Shown: positions 7,852-19,544 of the stretch, piece by piece
How the letters are laid out: each line of letters opens with the position of its first letter
Position numbering within the stretch: position 1 is the first letter of the stretch
DNA from: JBCBKP01 sp038521625
GTDB taxonomy: Bacteria; Planctomycetota; Phycisphaerae; Phycisphaerales; UBA1924
Direction of reading: 5' to 3'
DNA length: 64,000 nucleotides
Assembly (NCBI GenBank): GCA_038521625.1
Contig: JBCBKP010000005.1
Coordinates: forward strand, 72,141-136,140
The notes under the pieces: generated by a model
Told to the model about the DNA's origin: nothing
What the model saw: only the letters and a program-made list of their open reading frames with translations
Database searches by the model: none
Translations under genes and position numbers: made by a program

Positions 7852-9030
7852 CTAGAGACCGGCTCGCATGAGCGGCTCGGCCAGCCCGAGCGCCGCAAGA
7901 GTGACCACGCCGGCGACCGCGCCCGCGACCGCCAGCACGCCGCCCGCCTCGAACGCGAACATCAGCCCGACCGTCCCGCGCGCGCACCCGATCTCGCCGA
8001 GCGTCCGGATCTCGGCCGCACGCACGCGGTAGCTCAGCACCCCGATGCACCCGATCAGCGTCAGCGTCGAGAGCAGCAGGATCGCCGACAGCGCGTCGAT
8101 CAGCGCCCGGATCCGCAGCAGGAACGCGATCAGGTCGTCGATCACCCGCGTCGGCACGATCGCCTGCGCCGCCGCGCTCGCGTCCACCCGCGTCCGGACG
8201 ATCGTCCGGGCCTTGTCGTCCGCCGGGTAGACCAGGATCGACGACAGCGGCAGGTTGTCCCGCGGCCCGTGCAGGTGGAACGAAGCCGCGTTCTCGTCCG
8301 TGATCTCCTGGTACGTCACCACCGCGCCCGAGAGCGCCACGTGCTCCTCGGAGCGCCCGATCACCAGGTCGGCGCGCTCGATCTCCTCCGCCTCGTCGTG
8401 CCCGTGCGCGATCCCCTCGAGCACCCACGCCGTCTCCAGATCGACGATGAGCGCATCGTCGTCCGGCGTGCCGGTCTCCCCGAGCACGCCGACGATGTCG
8501 AGCTTCACCGAGGGCGGCGACGTGATGTCGTACAGCTCACGCTGATCGCTGAACACCCAGCCGCCCACGCCCAGCCCGAGCCGCTCCGCCGCCCGGGACC
8601 CGATCACGGCCTCGCCCACGCGAGCGAAGACCCGCCCCTCGTCCGGGGCGAGCCCCCTCGTCTCGAGGTACTCGATACTCGTCGCCACAACGGGCACGTC
8701 GCCCCCCGAGGCCGTGAACCGCGCGTGCACCGGGATCGCCCGCACGCTCGGCTCGTCGAGCAGCTCGGCGTACTCGCGGTACGGCGTCGGCGCCAGGTCC
8801 GTCGCCCGGAAGTACAGCGCCGAGAACGCCAGATCGAACCGGCTGCCCTTCGCCCCCACCACCAGCGGCACCGTCCGCGCACGGGCGTACAGCGACGACT
8901 CGAACCGCTCCAGGATCGCCCGCGACCCGGCGGGCAGCGCCAGCGCCACCGCCACGCACGCCGCGAGCACGCCCGTCCGGAGCGGGTGGTGTAAGGCGTA
9001 CCGCAGCGCCAGGTAGGCGGAGCCGGTCAT
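7852..9030 (-). CDS. FtsX/MacB-type ABC transporter permease
   Basis: 392 residues. An N-terminal membrane helix (about 12-35) is followed by a large extracytoplasmic domain (about 40-275; family-like pieces VVGAKGSRFDLAFSALYF and VIGSRAAERLGLGVG). Three C-terminal helices follow (about 290-390), including LSAILLLSTLTLIGCIGVLSY and the EIRTLGEIGCARGTVGLMF motif typical of FtsX domains (E-x-G-x-x-R-A-x-G type). The start ATG (9028-9030) overlaps the TGA of the ATPase gene (ATGA), so translation is coupled. With the ATPase it should form a MacB/LolCDE-like transporter. The downstream ZnuA-like lipoprotein suggests metal ions or metal-protein handling as its job; this is inference from context. 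Confidence 0.85.
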   Translation of the reverse strand: MTGSAYLALRYALHHPLRTGVLAACVAVALALPAGSRAILERFESSLYARARTVPLVVGAKGSRFDLAFSALYFRATDLAPTPYREYAELLDEPSVRAIPVHARFTASGGDVPVVATSIEYLETRGLAPDEGRVFARVGEAVIGSRAAERLGLGVGGWVFSDQRELYDITSPPSVKLDIVGVLGETGTPDDDALIVDLETAWVLEGIAHGHDEAEEIERADLVIGRSEEHVALSGAVVTYQEITDENAASFHLHGPRDNLPLSSILVYPADDKARTIVRTRVDASAAAQAIVPTRVIDDLIAFLLRIRALIDALSAILLLSTLTLIGCIGVLSYRVRAAEIRTLGEIGCARGTVGLMFAFEAGGVLAVAGAVAGVVTLAALGLAEPLMRAGL

Positions 9031-9731
9031 GCCGTCGCCCCAACCGCCACGCGTGCCCGATCGGCCGGCGCCGCCGACAGGTCGAACACGCCCTCGAACC
9101 GACCCACGATCCCGGTGTCGTGCGTCACCGCCACCACCGTCGCGTCGACCGCCCGGGCCTCGGACAAGATCAGGTCGATCACCTCGCCCGAGCGCCGTGC
9201 GTCGAGGTTGCCCGTCGGCTCGTCGCACACGATCAGCATCGGGCGCATCACCAGCGCCCGGCAGATCGCCACACGCTGCCGCTCGCCCTGCGAGAGCTTC
9301 GCCGGCTTGCGCGCCAGCACCCCCGCGATCCCGCAGTCCCGCGCGAGATCGCGCGCCCGCCGCCTGACCTCCGCCGTCGCCCCCGGGCCCGGCGCGATCC
9401 GCGCCGGCAGCAGGATGTTGTCCAGCGCCGACAGATAGTCGAGCAGCGCGAACTGCTGGAAGACCATGCCGACCTTGCGAGCCCGCATCCCCCGACGGTC
9501 CCGGTCGCTCTGCCGGTCGACCCGGACCCCGTCGATCTCGCAAGACCCCGCGTCCGGCAGCAGGATCCCCGTCGCCAGGCGCAGCAGCGTCGTCTTCCCG
9601 CAGCCCGACGGGCCGACGATCGCCGTGTGCCGCCCCGGGTCGATCCGGAGCGAAGGCACGCGCAGCTCGAACCGGTCCGGGCCCTCGCCGCGCGTGAACC
9701 GGAGCCCCTCGATCTTGACGGCCGCGGGCAT
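9027..9731 (-). CDS. ABC transporter ATP-binding protein (MacB/LolD type)
   Basis: 234 residues, a single nucleotide-binding domain. Walker A is GPSGCGKTT near residues 40-48, the Q-loop VFQQFALLDYLSALDN, the signature LSQGERQRVA (Q instead of the second G of LSGGQ), Walker B LIVCDEPTGNLD and the H-loop VAVTHD. The DEPTGNLD wording and FtsX neighbour mark it as MacB/LolD-like rather than ZnuC-like. The ATG at 9731 lies 5 bases after the stop of the upstream membrane protein, and the gene's TGA overlaps the permease ATG. Confidence 0.9.
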   Translation of the reverse strand: MPAAVKIEGLRFTRGEGPDRFELRVPSLRIDPGRHTAIVGPSGCGKTTLLRLATGILLPDAGSCEIDGVRVDRQSDRDRRGMRARKVGMVFQQFALLDYLSALDNILLPARIAPGPGATAEVRRRARDLARDCGIAGVLARKPAKLSQGERQRVAICRALVMRPMLIVCDEPTGNLDARRSGEVIDLILSEARAVDATVVAVTHDTGIVGRFEGVFDLSAAPADRARVAVGATA

Positions 9732-9736
9732 CGGGC

Positions 9737-11071
9737 TCAGATCTCCGCCGGCATGACCGGCGGCGCATCGATCCGCCGCTGCTCTCGCACGGTGTTCTCG
9801 GTGATCCGCCAGCCGCCGTCCACCAGCGCGACCGTGTAGTCCGCCTCGTACTCGTTCAGACGCGTGTGCGAGTGGCCCCAGTGGTAGACCGTGCCCGCGA
9901 CCCGCCAGCGGTGGCGGACGACGAAGCTCGGGCTCTCGCCCCGCGGCTCGAGGCCCGTGATCTCCGTCTCGACCGGCTCGACGCCGGTCACGATGCCGAG
10001 CAGCCCGTCGTTCTCGGCATCGATGAGCGACCCGTAGATCTGCGAGTAGAGCGTCTCCAGCAGATCGCCCGAGACCGAACGCTCGAGCGCGTCGTAGATG
10101 TCGGACTCGTCCGTGAAATCGAACGCCCGGTACAGGTTCTCGTGCAGCGGCACGAAGACCGACTCGGCCGCCGCCGCGTCGAGCGCCGCCGCGCCCGTGC
10201 CCGGCAGCTCGACCCGGGCGATGCCCCGCGTCGTCAGCGAGCCGACCGAGGCCAGCACGAGCAGCGCCCCGGGCGCCAGGACCGGCCTGCCCCCGCTGAT
10301 CGCCGCGGTCAGCCACGCGATGCCGACCAGCGCCGCCAGCCCCAGACCGACCGAGACCACCGGCAGCTCCGCAGCCCCGCCCGCGCTGAATCCGGGCACC
10401 TCGGCGAACCGGCTCCCGCCGCCCAGCGCCGACGACCGCCAGACGTGCGTCGGCTCCTCGCGGCTGAAGCGGATCATCTCCAGCACGCCCTCGGCCTGCA
10501 GCTGGGCCTCGAGGAACATGTACGGCGCCCCGCCGTCCGGCCCGGTCAGGCCCTCGAGCTCCAGCGCCAGCGCGTCCCGCGGGAAGACCGGCCAGGTGAC
10601 CGAGACCGTCTCCGGCAGCCCCTCGACCGGGTAGTCCAGGATCGTGGCGGAGCGGACCAGCGCGCGCATCCCGAAGCGGGGGAAGATCGCCACCATGCCG
10701 GGATCGGGGTCCAGATTGATCTTGAACGACTCAACAGTCGGGAGCACCCGCTCGCCGTCGATCTCGACGACGACCTCGTCGCGGAAGTACCGCGCCAGCC
10801 GGGCCTCGATCCGGTCCGCTTCGACCGGCGTGACCGCCGATTCGACCTCCCGCGGCAGAGGGTCGATCGTGTCCATGAACACCAGATTCAGCCCGACGCT
10901 GAACCGGACCCCGTCGTCCCCGACCCGGATCCGCAGGTCGGCGTGCGGCCCGTCCTGCGGGTGGGCGGACGCGGGCGACGTGAAGAACGCGACAATCGTT
11001 AGGGTGAGAACCCGAACAGAACTCGCAAAACCGGATCGCAATCGGGGTCGCATGGCGTGATCGTACGTCAT
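9737..11071 (-). CDS. Hypothetical membrane protein of the ZnuA-FtsX operon
   Basis: 444 residues and not a family I can name. Residues about 18-37 form a signal peptide ending SPASAHP. An extracytoplasmic beta-rich domain follows (about 38-225). Two membrane helices are near 238-258 and 264-282 (VVSVGLGLAALVGIAWLTAA; VLAPGALLVLASVGSL). The C-terminal part (about 290-444) ends with a fold like a small NTF2-type domain and contains a His cluster (YHWGHSHTR). It is first in a four-gene operon with the ATPase, permease and ZnuA-like lipoprotein, so an accessory or metal-sensing role is possible. The start at 11071 has GGAG 13 bases upstream; a second ATG at 11053 has no Shine-Dalgarno. It is divergent from the M28 peptidase gene. 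Confidence 0.7.
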   Translation of the reverse strand: MTYDHAMRPRLRSGFASSVRVLTLTIVAFFTSPASAHPQDGPHADLRIRVGDDGVRFSVGLNLVFMDTIDPLPREVESAVTPVEADRIEARLARYFRDEVVVEIDGERVLPTVESFKINLDPDPGMVAIFPRFGMRALVRSATILDYPVEGLPETVSVTWPVFPRDALALELEGLTGPDGGAPYMFLEAQLQAEGVLEMIRFSREEPTHVWRSSALGGGSRFAEVPGFSAGGAAELPVVSVGLGLAALVGIAWLTAAISGGRPVLAPGALLVLASVGSLTTRGIARVELPGTGAAALDAAAAESVFVPLHENLYRAFDFTDESDIYDALERSVSGDLLETLYSQIYGSLIDAENDGLLGIVTGVEPVETEITGLEPRGESPSFVVRHRWRVAGTVYHWGHSHTRLNEYEADYTVALVDGGWRITENTVREQRRIDAPPVMPAEI

Positions 11072-11177
11072 CGGCCGGTAGACTCTCCGGACGCGCGGCC
11101 GGCGGATGCCCGTCCCGCCCGGGCCGGAATTTCATCCCGCGCTTCCGATCCCTTCGTGAAGCCATGAGGAGCCAGTG

Positions 11178-13088
11178 ATGCAGAAGATTCGTGGTTGGTG
11201 TGTGCGTGCCGTTGCGATGACGGCCGGGCTCTCGTGCGGTGTGGCCCTCGCCTCGGAGGGCGAGAAGGTCGACACGCCGCAGGTCCAGGGCTCGCCCATC
11301 GCCGATGCGCTGACCGCCCTGCCCGACGACGTCCGCGCGTACGACGTCCACATCTCGACGCTCGCCAATCCCTACATGATGGGCCGCGTCCCCGGCTCGG
11401 CCGGCATGGAACGCTCCAAGGACTACGTCCAGACCCACTTCGAGCTCTACGGCCTCCAGCCCGCCTTCCCCGATGAGTACGGCAACCAGTTCGCCTCGTT
11501 CCGCGATCCCTTCGAGCTCGGCGGCACCTGGATCGTCGACGCAGAGGGCCTCTCGGCCGACGGCCGCCGCGGCGACGTCACCCTCGTCGCCGACGAGGAC
11601 TTCGTCCTCACCGGCCTCGGCGGCGCCGGCGAGCTCACCGAACAGGCCGTGTTCGTCGGCTTCGGCATCGACGAGGGCCCGGACGGCTTCTCGAGCTTCC
11701 GCGGCGACGCCGACCTCGAGGGCAAGATCGCCGTCCTGTTCCGCTACGAGCCCATGGACGAGGAGGGCAACAGCCTCTGGAACGACGGCGAGGCCGGCTG
11801 GTCCGACGCCGCCCAGTTCGTCAACAAGCTCGGCGCCATCCAGGAGCGCGGCGCCGCCGGCGCGATCATCGTCAACCCGCCCGGCGTCGACGTCCAGATC
11901 AACCGCTTCCGCTCGGGCGGCGGCGGCGTCGAGTTCCCGGTCATGATGGCGACCCCCGAGGCCGCCGAGAAGCTGATCAACACCGGCCGCGAGCAGCGCA
12001 CCATCGGCGCCCTTCTCCGCCACGCCAACGACGGCCGTGAGATGATCGAGCTCGGCACCCGCGTGACGATGATCGCCGACGCGGGCCGCGAGGAGGTCAT
12101 CGCCGAGAACGTCGGCGGCCTGATCCCGGGCGTGGGCGACCTCGCCGACGAGTACATCGTCATCGGCGCCCACCTCGACCACCTCGGCATGGGCTACTTC
12201 GGCTCGCGCAGCGGCCCGGGCGAGCTCCACCCCGGCGCCGACGACAACGCCTCGGGCAGCGCCGGCCTGATTCTCATTGCCGACAAGCTCACCCGCGCCT
12301 TCGCCGAGCGTCCCGACGAGCCCCGCCGCTCGATCCTCATCGTCGCGTTCAGCGGCGAGGAGAGCGGCCTCAACGGCTCGTTCCACTATGTCCGCGACCC
12401 GATCGTCCCGGCCGAGGACCACGTCCTCATGGTCAACTGGGACATGATCGGCCGCATCGAGAACGAGCGCGTTCTCGTCGCCGGCGGCTACACCGGCGAG
12501 GGCCTCGAGGACTTCATCCAGCCGTTCATGGACGCCTCGGGCCTCGAGTGCGTCGTCCCCGAGACCATGTCGGGCGCCAGCGACCACACGCCGTTCTACC
12601 GCGCCGGCGTCCCGGTGCTCTTCTCGATCATCGCCGACTTCCACGAGGACTACCACACCCCCGCGGACGTCGTCTGGAAGATCAACCGCGTCGGCGCCGT
12701 CAAGACCGTCGAGATGTACTCCAACATCGTCCAGGCCGCGGCCGTCCGTCCCGATCGCTTCGACTACGTCGAGCCGCAGCAGACCCAGGCGCAGCGCCCG
12801 GTCCGCGGCATCCGCGTCCGCATCGGCATCCAGCCCGACTACAACGCCGACGCCTCGGGCATCACGCTCGCCGGCGTCAGCACGGGCGGGCCGGCGGAGG
12901 AAGCCGGGCTCAGGGAGGGCGACGTGATCGTCCGCTGGGACGGCCAGAAGATCACCGACCTGCAGAGCTGGATGCAGCTCATGCCGAACTACGAGCCGGG
13001 CGACGAGGTCCCGCTCGGGATCATGCGTGACGGCCGGGAGCAGACCCTGACCATCACGCTCGGCGAGGCCGGCGGCGGCGGCGGCTGA
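11178..13088 (+). CDS. Secreted M28 family metallopeptidase with PA insert and C-terminal PDZ domain
   Basis: 636 residues. A signal peptide spans about residues 1-26. The M28 di-zinc aminopeptidase fold shows its ligands in order: His in GAHLDH (about 332), Asp in GADDNASG (about 355), Glu pair in FSGEESGL, Asp in NWDMIG and His in DYHTP. A PA-type insert (about 120-300) sits before the catalytic block. A PDZ domain (about 540-630; GITLAGVSTGGPAEEAGL, DVIVRWDG) and a Gly-rich end follow. The ATG at 11178 follows GAGGAG (11165-11170). An overlapping GTG at 11175 is less likely. A strong terminator follows at 13116-13154. The expected role is release of N-terminal amino acids in the periplasm. 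Confidence 0.93.
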   Translation: MQKIRGWCVRAVAMTAGLSCGVALASEGEKVDTPQVQGSPIADALTALPDDVRAYDVHISTLANPYMMGRVPGSAGMERSKDYVQTHFELYGLQPAFPDEYGNQFASFRDPFELGGTWIVDAEGLSADGRRGDVTLVADEDFVLTGLGGAGELTEQAVFVGFGIDEGPDGFSSFRGDADLEGKIAVLFRYEPMDEEGNSLWNDGEAGWSDAAQFVNKLGAIQERGAAGAIIVNPPGVDVQINRFRSGGGGVEFPVMMATPEAAEKLINTGREQRTIGALLRHANDGREMIELGTRVTMIADAGREEVIAENVGGLIPGVGDLADEYIVIGAHLDHLGMGYFGSRSGPGELHPGADDNASGSAGLILIADKLTRAFAERPDEPRRSILIVAFSGEESGLNGSFHYVRDPIVPAEDHVLMVNWDMIGRIENERVLVAGGYTGEGLEDFIQPFMDASGLECVVPETMSGASDHTPFYRAGVPVLFSIIADFHEDYHTPADVVWKINRVGAVKTVEMYSNIVQAAAVRPDRFDYVEPQQTQAQRPVRGIRVRIGIQPDYNADASGITLAGVSTGGPAEEAGLREGDVIVRWDGQKITDLQSWMQLMPNYEPGDEVPLGIMRDGREQTLTITLGEAGGGGG

Positions 13089-13115
13089 TCCGGACCGACA
13101 TCTCTCGTACCCATC

Positions 13116-13154
13116 AGGGCCCGGTGCGCACCGACGCGCCGGGCCCTTTCTCTT
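13116..13154 (+). terminator. Rho-independent terminator of the M28 peptidase gene
   Basis: A perfect 9-base stem, agggcccgg (13116-13124) with ccgggccct (13139-13147), is followed by TTCTCTT. It lies 27 bases after the peptidase stop codon. Confidence 0.85.
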
Positions 13155-13376
13155 GCGCGACGTGTCATTCGACGTTCCGCACGATCGCCGCAACGCGACC
13201 GGCGGGATCGGACCTCGGGGTGCGGTCCCCGATGGTGGCCGATCCCCCCTCTTCACGAGGGAAGCCCCGCTCCCGTGCGCACCGAAAGATGCGCGCGGGG
13301 GTTTGCGGTCGGCTGTGTCACGCCCGTCCGGGGGTGAGCTTGCAGCCGCTCGCGGAGATGAACTTCCGCTTCGCGG
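13155..13376. other. Gap between terminator and the stop-less ORF
   Basis: 222 bases with no convincing gene on either strand. Plus-strand ORFs here lack ribosome sites and have shadow-frame composition. It would contain the 3' end of the minus-strand ORF starting at 13736 if that gene was once longer. Confidence 0.4.
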
Positions 13377-13736
13377 CTGGGCCGGTCCGCGATGGATGCC
13401 GATCGAGCGGAGGATCGTGGACGCCGACTTGCGTGCCGTTTCGGCGGCGCGTTCGGTGAGGCGTGCGGGTCGGCTGCCGTAATCGGTCGGGTGTTCGGCG
13501 AGGTCGGCGAGCTGGTTGATCGCCGCGATCTCGGCGCGGGCGCGGGCGAGATCGCGCTGGATCGAGAGCAGCTCTAGGGTGGCTCTCAGCGCGGCGGCGC
13601 CGTTCGGCGAGCGGAGCAGGTCGATCGCTTCGGCCGGCGAGAGGTCGAGCCCCTCGGTGATATCCGCGAGCGTGGCGTGCGGGTCGGCGAGCAGGCGGAC
13701 CAGTTCGTCGAGGGTGTTGTCCGCCGCGTCGCGCAT
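13377..13736 (-). CDS. Small helical ORF with good start but no usable stop (true end uncertain)
   Basis: The ATG at 13736 is preceded by TAGGAGG at 6-base spacing, an excellent ribosome site. The first 110 or so residues look like a real helical protein: DNTLDELVRLLADPHATLADI, then LDLSPAEAIDLLRSPNG (resembling a helix-turn-helix), then a leucine- and alanine-rich helix (LLSIQRDLARARAEIAAINQLADLAEH) and RAAETARKSASTILRSIGIHR. After residue about 120 the translation becomes low-complexity (Ser, Arg, Pro, Gly). The frame has no stop until 10731, running through the 13116 terminator and antisense to the M28 gene. I give only the convincing part. Either the stop was lost by mutation or frameshift, or the assembly has an error. 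Stops exist in the other two frames at 13318 and 13253. Confidence 0.4.
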
Positions 13737-14023
13737 TGGCGCCTCCTACCCCTCGGCGCGGCGGGCCGGGTTTGTGCGCACGAACGCGGAGATCGTGTGG
13801 CGCAAATCGTCGGAAGTGCTTGTGTGGAAGGGAGAAGAAAAAGCCCGGGAAGGGCGATCCGGAGTGGGCGATGGGCGATGGTGCGCGCGCACAGAGGAGG
13901 AGAAAGGGGCTGGCGGAAGCGCGTTCGCGACGAAGGCGCGGATCGGCGGAGGATCGTGGACACGCGATCTGCGCGGCTCTCGATACGTCCGCGACTCCGC
14001 GTTCTCGCCTGCTGGGATCAGCA

Positions 14024-17124
<3,101 letters not shown>

Positions 17125-17125
<1 letters not shown>

Positions 17126-18360
17126 TACTCGGCCGCCCTCTCGGCCTTCTCGACCGGCGGGAGCGCCCCGGCGGGCTCGAACTCGGCGACCGCGTCGCCC
17201 GGGACGTTGACGAGCGAGCCGTCGGAGAGCAGCTGGTGCCCGAGCGTGACGACGCGGGCGCCGTCGATCGGGCGGTCGGCGATCAGCTCGACGCGGCCGT
17301 CCTCCTCGATGCCCATCCGGACCGGGATCATCGAGACGGTCTCCTGCTCGTCGTAGACGAAGACCACGTCCTCGCCGTCTCGGCGTGTGATCGCGTCGAG
17401 CGGCGCGACGACCGCGGCGGGCCTCTCCTCGAGGATCAGGCGGGCGCGGACGAACATGCCGGGCTTGAGTAGGGCGGCGCGATTGTCGACCTCGATCTCG
17501 ATGCGGGCCTGGCGGGAGGCCTCGTCGAAGACCGGCGCGATGCGGGTGATGGTCGCCTCGAAGGTGCGGCCCTCGATCGCGTCGGCCGAGAGCGTCGCGA
17601 CCTGACCGATGCGCAGCTTGGTGTAGTCGCGCTCCGTGACCGAGACGACCGCGCGGAGGCGTTCGAGCGAGACGAGCGTCACGACGGGGTCGCCGGGTCG
17701 GAGCGTGCTGCCCGGGTCGACGTAGCGCTGCCCGACGACGACGCGCTCGACCTCGCCGGTCCACTCGGCCCGGAGCAGCGTGTCTTCGAGGCCGAGACGC
17801 GCGAGCCGGAGCGAGGCCTCGGCCTGGCTCAGGCGGGCCTCGGCGAGCTTGTAGGTGGATTCGGCGGCGCGGAGGTCGGCGAGCGCGACGTCGTAGGCGG
17901 CCTCGGCGGTGACACCGTCCTCGAGCAGCGAAGTCTCGCGTTCGAACTCGCGCTGGCGGAGGTCGAGATTGGTCCCGGCGCGTCCGAGCTCGGCGCGGCG
18001 GACCTCGAGCTCGGCCTCGGACTCCGCCACGGCCTGGAGCAGCGGCGCGTCGTCGATCTTGCCGATGACCGTGTCCGGCTCGACCTCGCTGCCGAGATCG
18101 ACCGAGAGCTGGCGGAGGACGCCTGCGACCTCGGCCGCAACGGTGAACCTGGTCGAGGCCTCGAGCGTGCCGCTGAGCACGCGGACATCGCGGATCAGGT
18201 CGCGCTCGACGCGGGCCAGCTCGACGGCGATCGGGCGGACGTCGTCGCCCGGGCCGCCCGCGTCCGCCGACTCACCCGCCCCCAGGGCCTGCCAGGCGAC
18301 CGCGCCTGCGACGACGGTGAGAACGACGAAGACGACGACAGTTCCGGCGTGCTTCCGCAT
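17125..18360 (-). CDS. RND efflux periplasmic adaptor (HlyD/MFP family)
   Basis: 411 residues. One N-terminal membrane helix (about 6-25, TVVVFVVLTVVAGAVAW) anchors it. The first lipoyl half is about 60-100 (VAAEVAGVLRQLSVDLGSEV). The alpha-helical hairpin is about 100-185 (heptad-like AESEAELEVRRAELGRAGTN and DLRAAESTYKLAEARLSQAE). The second lipoyl half and beta-barrel follow (VVGQRYVDPGSTLRPGDPVV; ATITRIAPVFDEASRQARIE; LLKPGMFVRARLIL). I chose the ATG at 18360 because upstream in-frame codons are Arg/Ser/Gly-rich and non-protein-like. It is first in a two-gene operon with the RND transporter. The N-terminus suggests a simple anchor, as no lipobox is present. Confidence 0.9.
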
Positions 18361-18612
18361 GCGATCCGACCCGCTCCAAGCCCGATTTCGACCCGACCCC
18401 GACCACCCGCTCGGTCGGACGCCGCGCAGGCGTTTCGTCCGCCCTCGCCGGCCGGATGCCGGGCGAGCGGGCAACGACCACAACGATCAGCGTATTCGCT
18501 GGATCGGGCGAGGTCTCGCGCGAAATCGGGGGTCCGGCCCCGACCTGTCATCTCGCTCGGAATCGGATCGACGGGTCCGCCGCGCGCGGCGCGCGATCGG
18601 CTCGGCGGCTCG

Positions 18613-19392
18613 CTACGGGAGGCCGACGAGCAGCGACGCCGCGCCGCCCAGGAACGGGGGTTCGACCTCGGCCACGTTACGGTCGTGGTGATCGCGGCCG
18701 ATCAGCTCCTCGACGGCGTCGATCCAAGGCCGGTAGCCGGCGGAGGTCAGGTGGATGCCGTCGGTCGTGAAATCGGGCCGGATCGCGCCGGTGGCGTCGG
18801 TGTAGGCGGGGTAGAGATCGACGTATTCGAGATCGATCTCGGCGGCGAGCGCCTCGAGCGCCGTGTTGGTGGCCGGGATGGACTCGGCCGTCATCGGGTT
18901 CGTGGTCGGCAGGATGCTGAAGAGCACGACGCGCGTGTCGGAGCGCTCCTCGCGGAGGGCCTCGACGATCTTGCGGACGTTTTCCTGGACGACGCTCGGC
19001 GCGAAGTGACCTCCGAGGTCGTTGACCCCCACCATCAGGAAGACCTCGGCGGGCCGACGCTCGGCGATGGTGTCGATGCGGTTCAGGACGTCGGAGGACG
19101 TGTCCGAGCCGATGCCGAAGTTGCGGACCGGCAGGCCGACGAAATGCTCGGCCCAGTGCATGGCGTCGGTGAGCGAGTCGCCGACGAAGGCGATCTCGTC
19201 GCGGACGAGCGGCAGGTCCTGCTGGAGGGCGATGCGGGTCGAGTATCCGTTATCGGTCCGAATCGGGGCCATGCCCAGGCGGCGCTGGATGTAGTCCAGG
19301 CCGCCGCGGTTCCAGACCAGCTTCGCGCCCAGACCCACGATGCCGACGTTGGCGGCGAGGGAGGCTGCGACGATGACGTTTCGCATCCGCAT
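18613..19392 (-). CDS. SGNH/GDSL-type hydrolase with N-terminal anchor
   Basis: 259 residues. A signal-anchor helix occupies about residues 4-24 (NVIVAASLAANVGIVGLGAK). The four SGNH blocks are visible: block I FVGDSLTD (nucleophile Ser), block II with Gly in RNFGIGSDTSSD, block III GVNDLG (Asn), and block V DGIHLTSAGY (Asp/His). It is an esterase or lipase-like enzyme acting outside the cytoplasm, perhaps deacetylating glycans or lipids; the substrate cannot be told. The ATG at 19392 has TTGAGGG upstream at 4-base spacing. A second ATG lies two codons in. It is divergent from the AttE-like ATPase gene. Confidence 0.88.
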   Translation of the reverse strand: MRMRNVIVAASLAANVGIVGLGAKLVWNRGGLDYIQRRLGMAPIRTDNGYSTRIALQQDLPLVRDEIAFVGDSLTDAMHWAEHFVGLPVRNFGIGSDTSSDVLNRIDTIAERRPAEVFLMVGVNDLGGHFAPSVVQENVRKIVEALREERSDTRVVLFSILPTTNPMTAESIPATNTALEALAAEIDLEYVDLYPAYTDATGAIRPDFTTDGIHLTSAGYRPWIDAVEELIGRDHHDRNVAEVEPPFLGGAASLLVGLP

Positions 19393-19544
19393 AGGCCCTC
19401 AAGGTGCGCCAAGCCCTCCAGATGGCCACCGAAATGGCGGAACGACCGTCATCGCCCTCCCGAAGAACCCGGCCGTAATCCGAACGCAGGGCCGAAGGCG
19501 CTCGTGCGAATCCCGTCCCAACGGGCGACGAACAATGTCGCCTG

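Noticed and set aside
13153..13482. Plus-strand ORF of 109 codons after the M28 gene
   Set aside because: Starts inside the terminator tail, lacks a ribosome site, and overlaps the likely minus-strand gene.
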